NCBI RefSeq assembly: GCF_000159635.1
Contig: NZ_GG667196.1
Span: 118,727 to 182,726 of the forward strand
DNA length: 64,000 nt
Reading direction: 5' to 3'
DNA from: Corynebacterium lipophiloflavum DSM 44291
GTDB taxonomy: Bacteria > Actinomycetota > Actinomycetes > Mycobacteriales > Mycobacteriaceae
The notes below the pieces were generated by a model, which saw only the letters and a program-made list of their open reading frames with translations, did not search any database and was not told where the DNA came from. Position 1 is the stretch's first letter, and each line of letters starts with the position of its first letter. Below, piece after piece: positions 36,670-48,428 of this stretch. A program made the position numbers and the translations under genes.

Positions 36670-38325
36670 CTAGTGGTCGACCGGGGCCTCCACGCCGACA
36701 CCGGTGAGCGAGCGGACTTCCATCTCGGACTGCAGAGCGTCCATGTTGTCCGGCTTGCCAACGAAGGTGCCAATGATGCCGGCGATAAACGCCAGCGGGA
36801 TGGACACGATGCCCGGGCTGGTCAACGGGAAGATCGACCAGTCGGCGTTCGGAAACATCGCCGACGGCGCGCCGGACACTGCCGGGGAGAGCACGATGAG
36901 CACCAGGGCCGTGATCAGGCCAGTGTACATCGAGGCAACCGCGCCGGTGGTGTTGAAGCGCTTCCAGTACAGGGAGTACAGGATGGTCGGCAGGTTCGCG
37001 GACGCCGCAATGGCGAATGCGAGGGAGACCAGGAAGGCGACGTTCTGCGACATCGCGAGGATGCCCAGGACGATGGCGACAACGCCGATGACAACCACAG
37101 TGATGCGCGAGACCCGCACCTGCTCGGCCTCCGTGGCGGTGCCGTCGCGAAGCACGGCGTCGTAGATGTCGTGGGCGACCGAGGCGGATGCGGTAATGGC
37201 CAGCCCGGCCACGACGGCCAGAACCGTCGCGAAGGCAACCGCGGAGATCAGCGCCATGAAGATGGAGCCGCCGAGCTCGAAGGCGAGCAGCGGCGCCGCC
37301 GCGTTCGCCCCGCCCGGGGCTGCCAGGATGCGGTCCGGGCCGACGAGCGCAGCTGCGCCGTAGCCGAGCACCAGGGTGAGCAGGTAGAAGGCACCGATGA
37401 GCACGATGGCCCAGGTTACGGACTTGCGTGCCTCCTTAGCGGTGGGCACGGTGTAGAAGCGCATCAGGACGTGCGGCAGGCCGGCGGTGCCGAGCACCAA
37501 GGACAGGCCGAGCGAGATGAAGTCGATCTGGCTGGTCAGTGAGGCGCCGTACTTCAGGCCCGGGACCATGATGTCGGTGGCCTCGTAACCCTTCTCCTGA
37601 ATGTACTCCGAGGCGCCGTGCGCACCAATTGCGTCGGTGAACAGGGTGTTCATACCACCGCGCACTGCGATAAAGACGAGCACGGTCATGATCGCGACAC
37701 CGCTAATGAGCAGCACGGCCTTGATCATCTGCACGTAGGTGGTGCCCTTCATGCCGCCGATGAGCACGTAGGCGATCATCACGATGCCGACGACGAAGAC
37801 ACACAGTGCCTGCGCCCAGAAGGTGTGCAGGTCAAGCAGTACCGAGACGAGGGAGCCTGCGCCCGCCATCTGCGCGATGAGGTAGAACAGCGAGACGAAC
37901 AGCGTGCCGAAGGCCGCCGCGACGCGCACGGGCTTCTGGCGCAGGCGGAACGACAGCACGTCGGCCATGGTGAAGCGGCCCACGTTGCGCAGCGGCTCCG
38001 CGACGAGCAGCAGGGCGACTAGCCATGCGACGAAGAAGCCGATCGAGTACAGGAACCCGTCGTAGCCGGTCAGCGCGATCGAGCCGACGATGCCGAGGAA
38101 GGACGCGGCCGAGAGGTAGTCGCCCGCGATGGCGAGGCCGTTTTGCGTTCCGCTAAAAGAGGCGCCACCGGTGTAGAAGTCCGCGGACTCGGAGGTGGTC
38201 TTGCCAGCGCGGGTCACAATGAACATCGTGACGATGATGAAGACAGCGAAGATGGCAATGTTGAGCAGCGGATTGCCCACGCCTTGCGGTTGTGCGGCCT
38301 CCTGGGCCAGGTAAGTGGTGTTCAT
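36670..38325 (-). CDS. mctC: Cation/monocarboxylate (acetate) symporter, MctC/ActP type
   Basis: A 551-residue sodium:solute symporter family protein, the same length as C. glutamicum MctC, which imports acetate, propionate and pyruvate. About 13 hydrophobic segments are visible. SGTQNGLAIAGDYLSAASFLG near residue 58 and the conserved GTAGLPHVLMRFYTVP near 275 are typical. It lies 5 nt after a DUF485 protein gene; that pairing is the standard acetate-permease operon. Acetate regulators RamA and RamB act on this operon in C. glutamicum, and C-runs upstream (38822, 38869) could be RamA sites. Confidence 0.93.
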   Translation of the reverse strand: MNTTYLAQEAAQPQGVGNPLLNIAIFAVFIIVTMFIVTRAGKTTSESADFYTGGASFSGTQNGLAIAGDYLSAASFLGIVGSIALTGYDGFLYSIGFFVAWLVALLLVAEPLRNVGRFTMADVLSFRLRQKPVRVAAAFGTLFVSLFYLIAQMAGAGSLVSVLLDLHTFWAQALCVFVVGIVMIAYVLIGGMKGTTYVQMIKAVLLISGVAIMTVLVFIAVRGGMNTLFTDAIGAHGASEYIQEKGYEATDIMVPGLKYGASLTSQIDFISLGLSLVLGTAGLPHVLMRFYTVPTAKEARKSVTWAIVLIGAFYLLTLVLGYGAAALVGPDRILAAPGGANAAAPLLAFELGGSIFMALISAVAFATVLAVVAGLAITASASVAHDIYDAVLRDGTATEAEQVRVSRITVVVIGVVAIVLGILAMSQNVAFLVSLAFAIAASANLPTILYSLYWKRFNTTGAVASMYTGLITALVLIVLSPAVSGAPSAMFPNADWSIFPLTSPGIVSIPLAFIAGIIGTFVGKPDNMDALQSEMEVRSLTGVGVEAPVDH

Positions 38326-38330
38326 GGTGC

Positions 38331-38678
38331 CTAGCCCTCCATTACTTCGCGGATGTGAGCCGCGCGCGGCTCAATGTTTTTGTTCGCGTACTTGACGTAG
38401 ACGTACGTGATGATGAACGTGGTGATGAACTGGGCGATACCCAGCCAGATGCCCACGTTCATCCCGAGGAAGGGCTGTGCCATCGTCTGCGGGAAGAACG
38501 TCGCCACGACGACGTAGAAGATGTACCAGACGAAGAAGGCCACAGACACCGGGAAGGTGAAGCCGCGGTAGGATTTACGAAGCTCCTGGAACTCCCCGCT
38601 GTTTTGCATGGCGACGAACTCGTCCGGAGTCGGTTCTCTTCGGGTGGGAAATGCGGTGGATCCTTGGGATTGCGACAC
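38331..38678 (-). CDS. DUF485 membrane protein (acetate-permease partner)
   Basis: A 115-residue inner-membrane protein with two hydrophobic helices (about residues 42-65 and 75-98) and a basic C-terminus, of the DUF485/YjcH family that always neighbours acetate-type symporters. The GTG at 38678 has AAAGGA about 8 nt upstream. A longer frame to 38726 has no ribosome site. First gene of the operon with mctC. Confidence 0.85.
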   Translation of the reverse strand: MSQSQGSTAFPTRREPTPDEFVAMQNSGEFQELRKSYRGFTFPVSVAFFVWYIFYVVVATFFPQTMAQPFLGMNVGIWLGIAQFITTFIITYVYVKYANKNIEPRAAHIREVMEG

Positions 38679-38831
38679 TGACCCATCCTTTCTGTGCTGC
38701 CCACGTGTGGAAACTAACGCTCTCACATGTGTTGGTTATAACTGGACACACAAAATTTATCGGAAGCGCCAAGCTTTTTTGCCAAGTTTACATATGAAAA
38801 GCTTCGCTGGATTAGCCCGCTACCCCCACGA

Positions 38832-38857
38832 AGGTAGTTTTACTGCAGAAACTACCT
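38832..38857. promoter_or_regulatory. Perfect 9-bp inverted repeat upstream of the acetate-permease operon
   Basis: AGGTAGTTT and AAACTACCT flank an 8-base centre. No T-run follows on either strand, so it is a poor terminator for the aldo-keto reductase and a better operator candidate, about 155 nt upstream of the DUF485 start. CCCCC runs flank it at 38823 and 38870. Confidence 0.4.
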
Positions 38858-38884
38858 ATCGCCCGTTACCCCCATTCGCACCCG

Positions 38885-39721
38885 CTAATCGATGTCCCCG
38901 GGAAACGTCTTCGGATCCCCCGACATTCTGCCTCCCGCGATGGCGTCCAAGGCCGCGATCTCAGCCTCGTTCAACGCCACGTCGACGGCGCCGAGGTTCT
39001 CCACCAGGCGCTGCGGGTTGGCCGTTTTCGGAATCACGGAGCAGCCTTGCTGCATCAGGTAGGCGAGAACCACCTGCGCGGGCGTCGCTCCGTGCGCATC
39101 AGCAATCGCACTGATTTGCGGCTCGGAGAAGTTCTCACCGCGCGCCAGCGGCGCCCACGCCTCGGTGCAGATGCCGTGGCTGGAGTGGAAGTCGCGCAAC
39201 TCGGGCTGCGTAAAGCCCACGTGGAGTTCAACCTGGTTGAGCACCGGGGTTACCCCGGTGGCGGCGATGATCTCGGAGAGCACTTCCGGATAGAAATTGG
39301 CCACGCCGGCGGACGTGAGCGACCCGCGCTCCCTCAGCCGCGCGACGCACTCGAAGGCCTGGGTGTAGAGGCCCTGCTGCGGCCACGGCCAATGTACGAG
39401 GTAGATGTCGACGTAGTCCAGGCCGAGGCGGCGCAGAGACTCCTCAAAAGCCTCCTCCACGCGATCGTGGTTGTCGTTCCACAGCTTGGTGGTCACGATC
39501 AGTTCGTCGCGGGTGACATCGCCGGCCGCGATCGCGTCGTTGATCGCACGTCCGACCTCTTCCTCATTGCCGTAGAGCGCCGCGGTATCGATGTGCCGGT
39601 AGCCCAACTCGATCGCGGTGCGGACAATGGTTTCGGCCTCGGCGCCTACCAATTTGTAGGTGCCGAGGCCGATGAGCGGAAGCTCAGTTCCGTCGTTCAG
39701 GGTTGTTGCAGGAATGCGCAT
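38885..39721 (-). CDS. Aldo-keto reductase
   Basis: A 278-residue NADPH-dependent TIM-barrel oxidoreductase. The catalytic tetrad is visible: Asp in HIDTAALYGNE with Tyr a few residues on (near 44-50), Lys in VTTKLWNDN (near 75) and His in LVHWPWP (near 108). The cofactor loop VIPKTANPQRLVEN is near 230. The ATG at 39721 is chosen; the frame is open to 39805 without support. Substrate unknown; 2,5-diketo-gluconate reductase-like members are the closest pattern. Confidence 0.9.
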   Translation of the reverse strand: MRIPATTLNDGTELPLIGLGTYKLVGAEAETIVRTAIELGYRHIDTAALYGNEEEVGRAINDAIAAGDVTRDELIVTTKLWNDNHDRVEEAFEESLRRLGLDYVDIYLVHWPWPQQGLYTQAFECVARLRERGSLTSAGVANFYPEVLSEIIAATGVTPVLNQVELHVGFTQPELRDFHSSHGICTEAWAPLARGENFSEPQISAIADAHGATPAQVVLAYLMQQGCSVIPKTANPQRLVENLGAVDVALNEAEIAALDAIAGGRMSGDPKTFPGDID

Positions 39722-39740
39722 AACCCCGATTGTGCCAAAT

Positions 39741-40100
39741 TTAGCTGGCTTCGAGCAGATCGATGACAAAGACGAGCGTGCGCCCGGACAGAGGGTGCCC
39801 GCCACCGGCCGGCCCGTAGGCCTTCTCCGGCGGGATGGTCAGCTCGCGACGGCCGCCGACCTTCATGCCCGGGATGCCCTCCTGCCAGCCTTCAATGAGC
39901 CCCGCCAGGGGAAACTCCGCGGCCTCGCCGCGGTCCCAGGAGGAGTCGAACTCCTCGCCGGTTTCGTAGTCGACGCCCAAGTAGTGCACTCGGACGAAGC
40001 CTCCTTCGACGGCCTCGGCACCCTCACCGACAGTGAGGTCCTCGATGACGAGGTCGACTGGTGCCGGTTCGGTCGGAATGGAAATCGTGGGCTTTTCCAT
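39741..40100 (-). CDS. FKBP-type peptidyl-prolyl isomerase
   Basis: A 119-residue single-domain FKBP. VRVHYLGVDYETGEEFDSSW (near residue 37) and the C-terminal GHPLSGRTLVFVIDLLEA are standard. Ligand-pocket aromatics Tyr, Phe and Trp are present (GEEFDSSW, LIEGWQEGIPGMKVGGRR). No signal peptide, so cytosolic. It lies 19 nt after gltA on the same strand, as in C. glutamicum. Confidence 0.93.
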   Translation of the reverse strand: MEKPTISIPTEPAPVDLVIEDLTVGEGAEAVEGGFVRVHYLGVDYETGEEFDSSWDRGEAAEFPLAGLIEGWQEGIPGMKVGGRRELTIPPEKAYGPAGGGHPLSGRTLVFVIDLLEAS

Positions 40101-40119
40101 AAGTTAAGCAGCTCCTTGT

Positions 40120-42754
<2,635 letters not shown>

Positions 42755-42818
42755 ACCCCCTGTGGAAACCGGGTTCGTCGGTTAGGGTTTAAGGTGCCGA
42801 AAAAATAAAGGAGTTGTG

Positions 42819-43730
42819 ATGCGTGAGCTGTACGCGGTCGCCGAGGAGTCGACCGAGACATTCCTTGTCATGCGTGACGCCGACGGCGTGCGCTATCAAT
42901 TGGCGCGCGCGCAACTTCACCCACAACAAGATCGCACCCTCGCCGATGCCGAGCCGATCGATGTCGAAGTAGTTGAGGTCGACGTAGCCGAAGTCAACGT
43001 AGCCGAAGCAGCGGTCGGGCAAGAGCAATCGGATACCCCAACCTTCGACTCCCTGCCGCGAGTGCCATCGCTGCCGGAGCCGGACCCGCTGTTTGCCACC
43101 CCCCTTTCCATGCGCCCGAGCGAGATCCAGGCGAAGATCCGCGCCGGTGCGACGCAGAAGGAGCTGGCGGATGAAATGGGTGTCGCCGAAAGCCGCATCG
43201 AGGCCTACGCTCACCCAGTGCTGCTGGAGCGCTACCAGGTCGCCGAGGCCGCGAAGCAGTCCCACCCGCTGCGCGAGGACGGACCCGCCAAGCTCACGCT
43301 GTTCGAAATCCTCGCCACCGCCTTCGCCGCGCGGGGCAACTCGCTGAGCCAGGCGGAGTGGGACGCCACGCGCGAACCCGGAGACGACTGGGTCGTCCAT
43401 GTTCGGTGGAGGTCGGGGCTGAGCGAAACCGAGGGGCTGTGGTCCTTCAAGCGCGCCATGGGAGCCAAGGCCACCACCCAGCCGCGCAACTCCGTGGCCG
43501 CCGACTTGACCGACCCCGACTTCGTCCAGCCAGTGCGCTCACTTTCGACCGTAGAGACCGATCCCCCGCAACCGCCCGCGCCCGAGGACTCCGCCGTGGT
43601 GGAGGGCGACTTCCTGCGCCACCCCGACGGCGACGAGCAGCCGCAGCAGCGCCGGCGCAAAGCCGTCACCCCGCACTGGGAGGACGTTTTGCTCGGAGTG
43701 AGAACGAACACGAAACGCCCCCGGAAGTAA
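42819..43730 (+). CDS. sepH: Septation protein SepH (DUF3071)
   Basis: A 303-residue protein of the actinobacterial SepH family, which binds FtsZ and stimulates its assembly at the division site. The N-terminal DUF3071 domain opens with RELYAVAEEST and contains LSMRPSEIQAKIRAG followed by a helix-turn-helix-like ADEMGVAESRIEAYAHPVL (around residues 95-130). The C-terminal half is disordered and basic, with Arg-rich QQRRRKA near 285. AAAGGAG lies before GTGATG; I choose ATG at 42819. It is followed at 13 nt by an uncharacterised gene. Confidence 0.9.
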   Translation: MRELYAVAEESTETFLVMRDADGVRYQLARAQLHPQQDRTLADAEPIDVEVVEVDVAEVNVAEAAVGQEQSDTPTFDSLPRVPSLPEPDPLFATPLSMRPSEIQAKIRAGATQKELADEMGVAESRIEAYAHPVLLERYQVAEAAKQSHPLREDGPAKLTLFEILATAFAARGNSLSQAEWDATREPGDDWVVHVRWRSGLSETEGLWSFKRAMGAKATTQPRNSVAADLTDPDFVQPVRSLSTVETDPPQPPAPEDSAVVEGDFLRHPDGDEQPQQRRRKAVTPHWEDVLLGVRTNTKRPRK

Positions 43731-43743
43731 GGACTTCACCGCC

Positions 43744-44592
43744 ATGTCGCTGCCTTGCGTCGTCACCGTCTGGTTTGTAAACGCCCCCGACCCCGGCGCC
43801 GTACTGAGCGGGGAGCCGAAAGCTGATCGCGGCTTCGGCCGAAAGCTTCTCGCCCAGCTCAACCCCGCCTGGCCAATCACCGCGATCGGCGAGTTTCCCC
43901 TCAACCGCTCCTCCACGCCGGGCCGGGCCGAGTTCTACATCGCCGGCTACCCCGGCGTCGCCGTCGTGCAAACCTACGTCGAGGACGTCACCACCGCCTC
44001 TGAGGCGGCGTCCGCGCTGCGCACGGCCCTGCCCGCCGCCGACACGTTCATCTTCGTCGAGGGCACCGACTCGGATTTCGCCGGGTTCGCGCACTTCGCC
44101 GGATCCGAGCTGCGCCGGGCATTTTCGGCCACGCGGGACGTGGTCTCAGAGGACGCGGGCCTGCCTGAGCCGTTCGAAGCCCCGTTCTGGGCCGGCGACA
44201 CCGCCGAACCGATCGGGGGCATTTCGCTTCCTTTCGTTCCCAAACAGCTCGCCGCGGCGGCCCAGGCAAACTGGATTGGCGTCGATGTTTCCCCGGATGG
44301 CCCCGACTTGAACGTCGTGGGCTACGCGGTAGACGGCCGCCCCGAGCCGAAGATCGCCGCTCCCGCCCCGCGCACCAAGACCGTCGCGGAGGTCGCGTCG
44401 CGCTTCGCGGAGAAAGACAAAGGCTACGACGACTACGTTGCCACCGATACCGAGCAGGACGAGGGCGGGGAGTTCGCCGAGCTTGCCGACGCCTCCCTAG
44501 CCGCCGCGAAGCGGGTCGGGCGCGAGCTGTCCCGGCGCGCCAGGGCGCTGGCGGCGAAAGTCCAGGAGCGCATCCGCCACTCCGACCGCTAG
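43744..44592 (+). CDS. Uncharacterised actinobacterial protein (DUF6928-like)
   Basis: A 282-residue protein in an operon-like position behind sepH. The N-terminal 180 residues start with a strand and a positive loop (VTVWFVNAPDP...) and contain EFYIAGYPGVAVVQT near residue 60, in the manner of DUF6928 proteins. The C-terminal part is charged and helical (RRARALAAKVQERIRH). No signal or membrane segment. The family call rests on pattern memory and should be confirmed. It shares CTAG stops with the convergent methyltransferase gene. Confidence 0.6.
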   Translation: MSLPCVVTVWFVNAPDPGAVLSGEPKADRGFGRKLLAQLNPAWPITAIGEFPLNRSSTPGRAEFYIAGYPGVAVVQTYVEDVTTASEAASALRTALPAADTFIFVEGTDSDFAGFAHFAGSELRRAFSATRDVVSEDAGLPEPFEAPFWAGDTAEPIGGISLPFVPKQLAAAAQANWIGVDVSPDGPDLNVVGYAVDGRPEPKIAAPAPRTKTVAEVASRFAEKDKGYDDYVATDTEQDEGGEFAELADASLAAAKRVGRELSRRARALAAKVQERIRHSDR

Positions 44593-45410
44593 CGCAGGCT
44601 GCGCTGGCGCTCGTAGAACGCGATCGCGGCGCTGGTCGCCACGTTGAGCGAGTCCGTGCCGGGGGCCATTGGGATGCGGGCGCGCACATGGGTCGCGCGC
44701 ATCGCGTGCTCGGTCAGGCCCGGTCCCTCGCCGCCAACCAGAAGAGCGACCTTGTCCCAGGGCCGGCCCGTGGCGTCGACAAGCGCTTCGGCGAGGTGCT
44801 CTGCGGCGTCATCGGGAGTGAGCGACAACAGGCGCCACCCGGTGAGGCGAAGCTCATCCAGGGAGCGCTGCCACGTTGTCGCGGTGCCGTCGAGGTGCGC
44901 GAACGGCAGGCGCAGGGCGTGGCCCATGGAAACGCGCACGCTGCGGCGGTACAACGGGTCGGCCGTTGCCGCGCCGAACAGCACCCCGTCGACATCCATC
45001 CCCGCCGCATTGCGGAATATCGAGCCGATGTTTTCATGGTCCCCGACGCCCTCCAGGATGACCAGGGTCCGGGCTCCGTCGGTGACCTCGGCGACGCTCA
45101 GGGGTTGCGGGCGTTCGGCCACCGCGATCAGCCCGCGGTGCATGTCGTAGCCTGCGACCTCGGCCAACAGTGGGCGCGTCACCTCGTAGACACCCACCGA
45201 CGCAGGCAGGACCTCTCCGTAGTCGGCGAGGAAGCTTTCCAGCCGGCCGCCGAATCCGATGACGCTGCGCAGCGGGAATCGCGACTCAACCAGCCGGCCG
45301 CAGATCAGGGGGCCTTCCGCGTAGACCAATCCGCCGCGGGTGTCGGAATGTTTCAGGTCGCGGATGTCGTCGAGGCGAGCGTCGTCAGGGTCGTCGATAC
45401 GCGTGCGCAT
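44589..45410 (-). CDS. TrmH/SpoU-family RNA 2'-O-methyltransferase
   Basis: A 273-residue SPOUT methyltransferase. The three SpoU motifs are present: NIGSIFRNAAG (near residue 126), LLVGGEGPGLTEHAM (near 222) and IPMAPGTDSLNVATSAAIAFYE (near 246). The N-terminal RNA-binding domain has KHSDTRGGLVYAEGPL. It methylates a tRNA or rRNA ribose; the target cannot be read. Its stop overlaps the upstream convergent gene by CTAG, and the NCS2 permease gene ends one base from its start. Confidence 0.9.
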   Translation of the reverse strand: MRTRIDDPDDARLDDIRDLKHSDTRGGLVYAEGPLICGRLVESRFPLRSVIGFGGRLESFLADYGEVLPASVGVYEVTRPLLAEVAGYDMHRGLIAVAERPQPLSVAEVTDGARTLVILEGVGDHENIGSIFRNAAGMDVDGVLFGAATADPLYRRSVRVSMGHALRLPFAHLDGTATTWQRSLDELRLTGWRLLSLTPDDAAEHLAEALVDATGRPWDKVALLVGGEGPGLTEHAMRATHVRARIPMAPGTDSLNVATSAAIAFYERQRSLR

Positions 45411-45411
45411 G

Positions 45412-46875
45412 CTACGCGGCGAGGGCGGCCATGACGGGGCCGTGGGCGAAGAATACGACGAACAGCGCGGAAATCAGCCACATGATCCAGTGGATCTCGC
45501 GGCGCTTGCCCGCGAACAGCGTCATGAGCGTAAAGGAGATGAATCCGACGCCGATGCCGTGCGCGATGGAGAAGGTAAACGGCATGATCACGATGGTGAG
45601 GAACGCGGGCAGGGCGATGTGGAACTCGTCCCACTCAATCTGGCCCACCTGCATCATCATCAGCGCGCCGACAACGACGAGCACCGGGGCCGCAGCCTCG
45701 ATGGGAACGATCGCGTACAGCGGGGTGAAAAACATCGCGGCGAGGAACAAAAGCCCCGTCACCACGTTGGCCAGGCCGGTGCGCGCACCGTCGGCGATGC
45801 CGGCGGAGGAATCGACGTAGACCGTGTTCGACGACGCCGAAGCCGCTCCACCCACGACAGCGCCGAGACCCTCCACGACCAGGGCGCGCTTCATCCCCGG
45901 CAGGTTGCCGTCGGCATCGGCGACGCCAGCCTGACGACCCAGCGCCGTCATGGTGCCCATCGCGTCGAAGAAGTTGGCCAGCACGAGGGTGAACACGAGT
46001 AACGAGGCCGCGACGACACCCGCGTGAACGAACCCGCCGATCAGGTCAATGTCGCCGACGATGGACAAATCGGGCACCCCGCCCAAGGACTCCGGAATCT
46101 GGGGCACGGCCAGCGACCAACCGCGCGGGTTGTCGGCCGACGAGCCGGAGCCGGTGAGCGCCTCGACAATGAGCGCGATGATCGTTGTCGCCACGATGCC
46201 GATGAATAGCCCGCCCGGGATCTTGTGAATCACCATGAACCCGCAGATGATCAGGCCGATGATGAAGACGAAGGTGGGCCACGACGCGATCGAGCCGCCG
46301 ATGCCCAGTTGGACGGGCACGGTGGTCATGGCGGCATCGGGGACACGGCGCACGAAGCCGGCGTCGACAAGCCCGATCAGTGCGATGAACATGCCGATGC
46401 CCACGCTCATGGCCACCTTCATCGAATCCGGGATGGCGCGAAAGACTGCGGAGCGGAACCCGGAGATCGCGAGGATGCAGATGATGATGCCGTCGATGAC
46501 CACCAGGCCCATGGCCTCCGGCCAGGTCAGGCCCTCCTGGCCAACGAGCGTGACCGCCACCAGGGTGTTCAGGCCCAGGCCCGCTGCGATACCGAACGGG
46601 TACTTCGCCACCACGCCGAACACGATCGACATCACTCCGGCGGCCAGAGCGGTGGCCGCAGCGACCTGGGGAATGCCGAGAACCGCGCCGTCGCGGTCGG
46701 GGCTCGTGCCAATGATCAGCGGGTTGAGCAGCACGATGTACGCCATCGCGAAGAAGGTGACCACGCCGCCGCGGATCTCGGTACCCACTGTCGAACCGCG
46801 CTCGGAAATGTGGAAGTATCGGTCAAGCCAGCCGGTGCTGGTGCCGGTCACGGCGGTGGATCCGCTAGAGCTCAC
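45412..46875 (-). CDS. NCS2-family purine (guanine/hypoxanthine) permease
   Basis: A 487-residue membrane transporter of the AzgA-like branch of NCS2. Key features are GGVVTFFAMAYIVLLNP (near residue 35), GLGLNTLVAV (near 98), the substrate-binding region VLANFFDAMGTMTALGRQAG (near 305) and ASASSNTVYVDSSAGIADGARTGLA (near 350). About 12-14 hydrophobic segments. It imports hypoxanthine, adenine or guanine with protons. The neighbouring methyltransferase gene begins one base before this gene's stop. Confidence 0.9.
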   Translation of the reverse strand: MSSSGSTAVTGTSTGWLDRYFHISERGSTVGTEIRGGVVTFFAMAYIVLLNPLIIGTSPDRDGAVLGIPQVAAATALAAGVMSIVFGVVAKYPFGIAAGLGLNTLVAVTLVGQEGLTWPEAMGLVVIDGIIICILAISGFRSAVFRAIPDSMKVAMSVGIGMFIALIGLVDAGFVRRVPDAAMTTVPVQLGIGGSIASWPTFVFIIGLIICGFMVIHKIPGGLFIGIVATTIIALIVEALTGSGSSADNPRGWSLAVPQIPESLGGVPDLSIVGDIDLIGGFVHAGVVAASLLVFTLVLANFFDAMGTMTALGRQAGVADADGNLPGMKRALVVEGLGAVVGGAASASSNTVYVDSSAGIADGARTGLANVVTGLLFLAAMFFTPLYAIVPIEAAAPVLVVVGALMMMQVGQIEWDEFHIALPAFLTIVIMPFTFSIAHGIGVGFISFTLMTLFAGKRREIHWIMWLISALFVVFFAHGPVMAALAA

Positions 46876-46989
46876 GTGTTGTCCCCTTGTCTGACGGGTG
46901 TCACCCGAAGATGAAATTGTCAGTGCATAGCCTTACACCGCAGCGGGGAAATTCCAAACCGAAATGACAGAGAGTTTAAGGTCGAAATC

Positions 46990-47685
46990 GTGCACGTCTA
47001 TACCTTCGTCATCGTCGGTGGCTTCGTCACCGACGGTCGCGCCTGCGTCCGCGCGCTGCGCGAACTTGGCGTGTCGGCGGCCGAGGTCAACAGGCTGCGG
47101 GTTCGGCTGGCCACCATCAACGGCACGCGGCACGTCGTGGTGGAGGTCTCGCAGGGCACCTCCCCCACGGTGTCGGTGGCGCTGCGCCCCCTCGCCCCCG
47201 CGCCGACGGAAATCACAGTCGAGGCACTGCCCGTCAAAGACAACCGCCTCCACCCCGCCCACTACGGCCCGGACCTGGGGTGGCAGCGCAGCGTGCTCGT
47301 CGAGCTCCCCACGCACGAAGCATTGCTTGTCGACGCCTCTTCCCGCGTCGTCCAGTGCGTCACGTCTCCCCTGCTCACCGTGGCCGACGGAGTAATCACT
47401 GTCTCCGCCCACCCCGACACGACCCCGTTGATCGCGCTCGACGGGGTGTTGAGCATCCTGGGGGATTTGGGCTGCTCCATCGAGCGCTCGCCCACGGGGT
47501 TCTCCGCCCACGAGCTCAAGCGCCTGGAGACGTGGGTGATCGACCCCGTCTACGGGGCCCGGCTTGTCAGCGCGTGGCGCGAGTACGGCGCGCTCGTCAG
47601 CGGGCGCACCTCGATCAACCGCGCCGGTGTGCCCACCCACCGCACCGTCAACGAGATTCGCCGCGCCCGGGCAGTCCAGGCCTAG
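46990..47685 (+). CDS. Class IV aminotransferase-like (PabC-like) protein, catalytic Lys not evident
   Basis: A 231-residue protein whose second half follows the class IV PLP fold: a GPDLGW helix start near residue 94, HEALLVDASSRVVQCVTSPLLTVADG near 109, a LIALDGVLSILGDLGCSIERS segment, and a final DPVYGARLVSAW. In 4-amino-4-deoxychorismate lyases the PLP Lys sits just before the GPDL-like helix; here that place reads HYGPDL, so Tyr seems to replace it. A nearby Lys (VKDNR) is seven or eight residues earlier. It may be catalytically dead, or the alignment may be off by a turn. It shares CTAG stops with the DUF3027 gene. Confidence 0.5.
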   Translation: MHVYTFVIVGGFVTDGRACVRALRELGVSAAEVNRLRVRLATINGTRHVVVEVSQGTSPTVSVALRPLAPAPTEITVEALPVKDNRLHPAHYGPDLGWQRSVLVELPTHEALLVDASSRVVQCVTSPLLTVADGVITVSAHPDTTPLIALDGVLSILGDLGCSIERSPTGFSAHELKRLETWVIDPVYGARLVSAWREYGALVSGRTSINRAGVPTHRTVNEIRRARAVQA

Positions 47686-48410
47686 AAGACGGGCCGCTCG
47701 TCGTCGTACACGTCCGCCGAATCAAGCAGCTCGGGCGCGGCGACCTTGGTCTGCGAGTGCGCCCCGCAGCCGTAGCTCGAGGCGACGAGGCGCCCGTCCG
47801 CGGCGTACTCGTTGGCGCACACGCCGAAGTTCTCCCCCACAGGCGGGGCCATCGGGATGTAAAACGCGCACGTCCGACACGCCATCGCGGCCTGCTCGGC
47901 GAACTCGCTGGTCGGCCCGAAATCGCCGGTGCGCCAGCGCTGCTTCGCCTCCTCCAGCCCCTTGACCGTGAGGTAGTTCGCGGTCTCGCGCCCCACGAAG
48001 GTGACCGCGTTTTTGTCAAAGGAGTCGTCGGTCAGCCGGTGGTCGTCCGGGGCGGCCTCCATGACGTCGCCGGGGCCGAGGTCGCCGGGGCGCAGGCGAT
48101 CGGAGTAGGGCACCCACTCGGGTGCCTGCAGGGCGTCGGAGGCGGGGACGAGGGCGACTTCGTTGATGGTGACACGGCTCGCCCCGGTGGCGCAGGCGAC
48201 GTCCGCGTTCCACTCCCAGCCCGGGTAGCCGGGCACGTCCGCCTCGAAGCGGTGGGTGGCCACGTTCGGGGATACGGCCGCTACGCCGATGTGGGAGCCG
48301 ATGCCGCCCTCGGCGATTTCTTCCAGGGCTTGCCTCGCAGCCGCGACGGCTGCCTCGCCGAGCAGAGGGCTGTTAGCGCGCCGGTGAGCGCGATTCCTGG
48401 ACTGAGACAC
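47682..48410 (-). CDS. DUF3027 protein
   Basis: A 242-residue protein of the actinobacterial DUF3027 family. A Gly/Ala-rich N-terminus with HIGVAAVSPNVATHRFEADVPGY is followed by WNADVACATGA, a WVPYSDRLRPGDLGPGDVM segment near residue 100, and a C-terminal CRTCAFYIP...GVCANEYAADGR that could form a zinc site with the nearby CGAHS. Function is unknown in the family. It ends opposite the PabC-like gene with a 4-nt overlap, and is divergent from the lipoprotein gene with an 18-nt gap. Confidence 0.8.
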   Translation of the reverse strand: MSQSRNRAHRRANSPLLGEAAVAAARQALEEIAEGGIGSHIGVAAVSPNVATHRFEADVPGYPGWEWNADVACATGASRVTINEVALVPASDALQAPEWVPYSDRLRPGDLGPGDVMEAAPDDHRLTDDSFDKNAVTFVGRETANYLTVKGLEEAKQRWRTGDFGPTSEFAEQAAMACRTCAFYIPMAPPVGENFGVCANEYAADGRLVASSYGCGAHSQTKVAAPELLDSADVYDDERPVF

Positions 48411-48428
48411 GAGGCCTAGTATAAGGGC

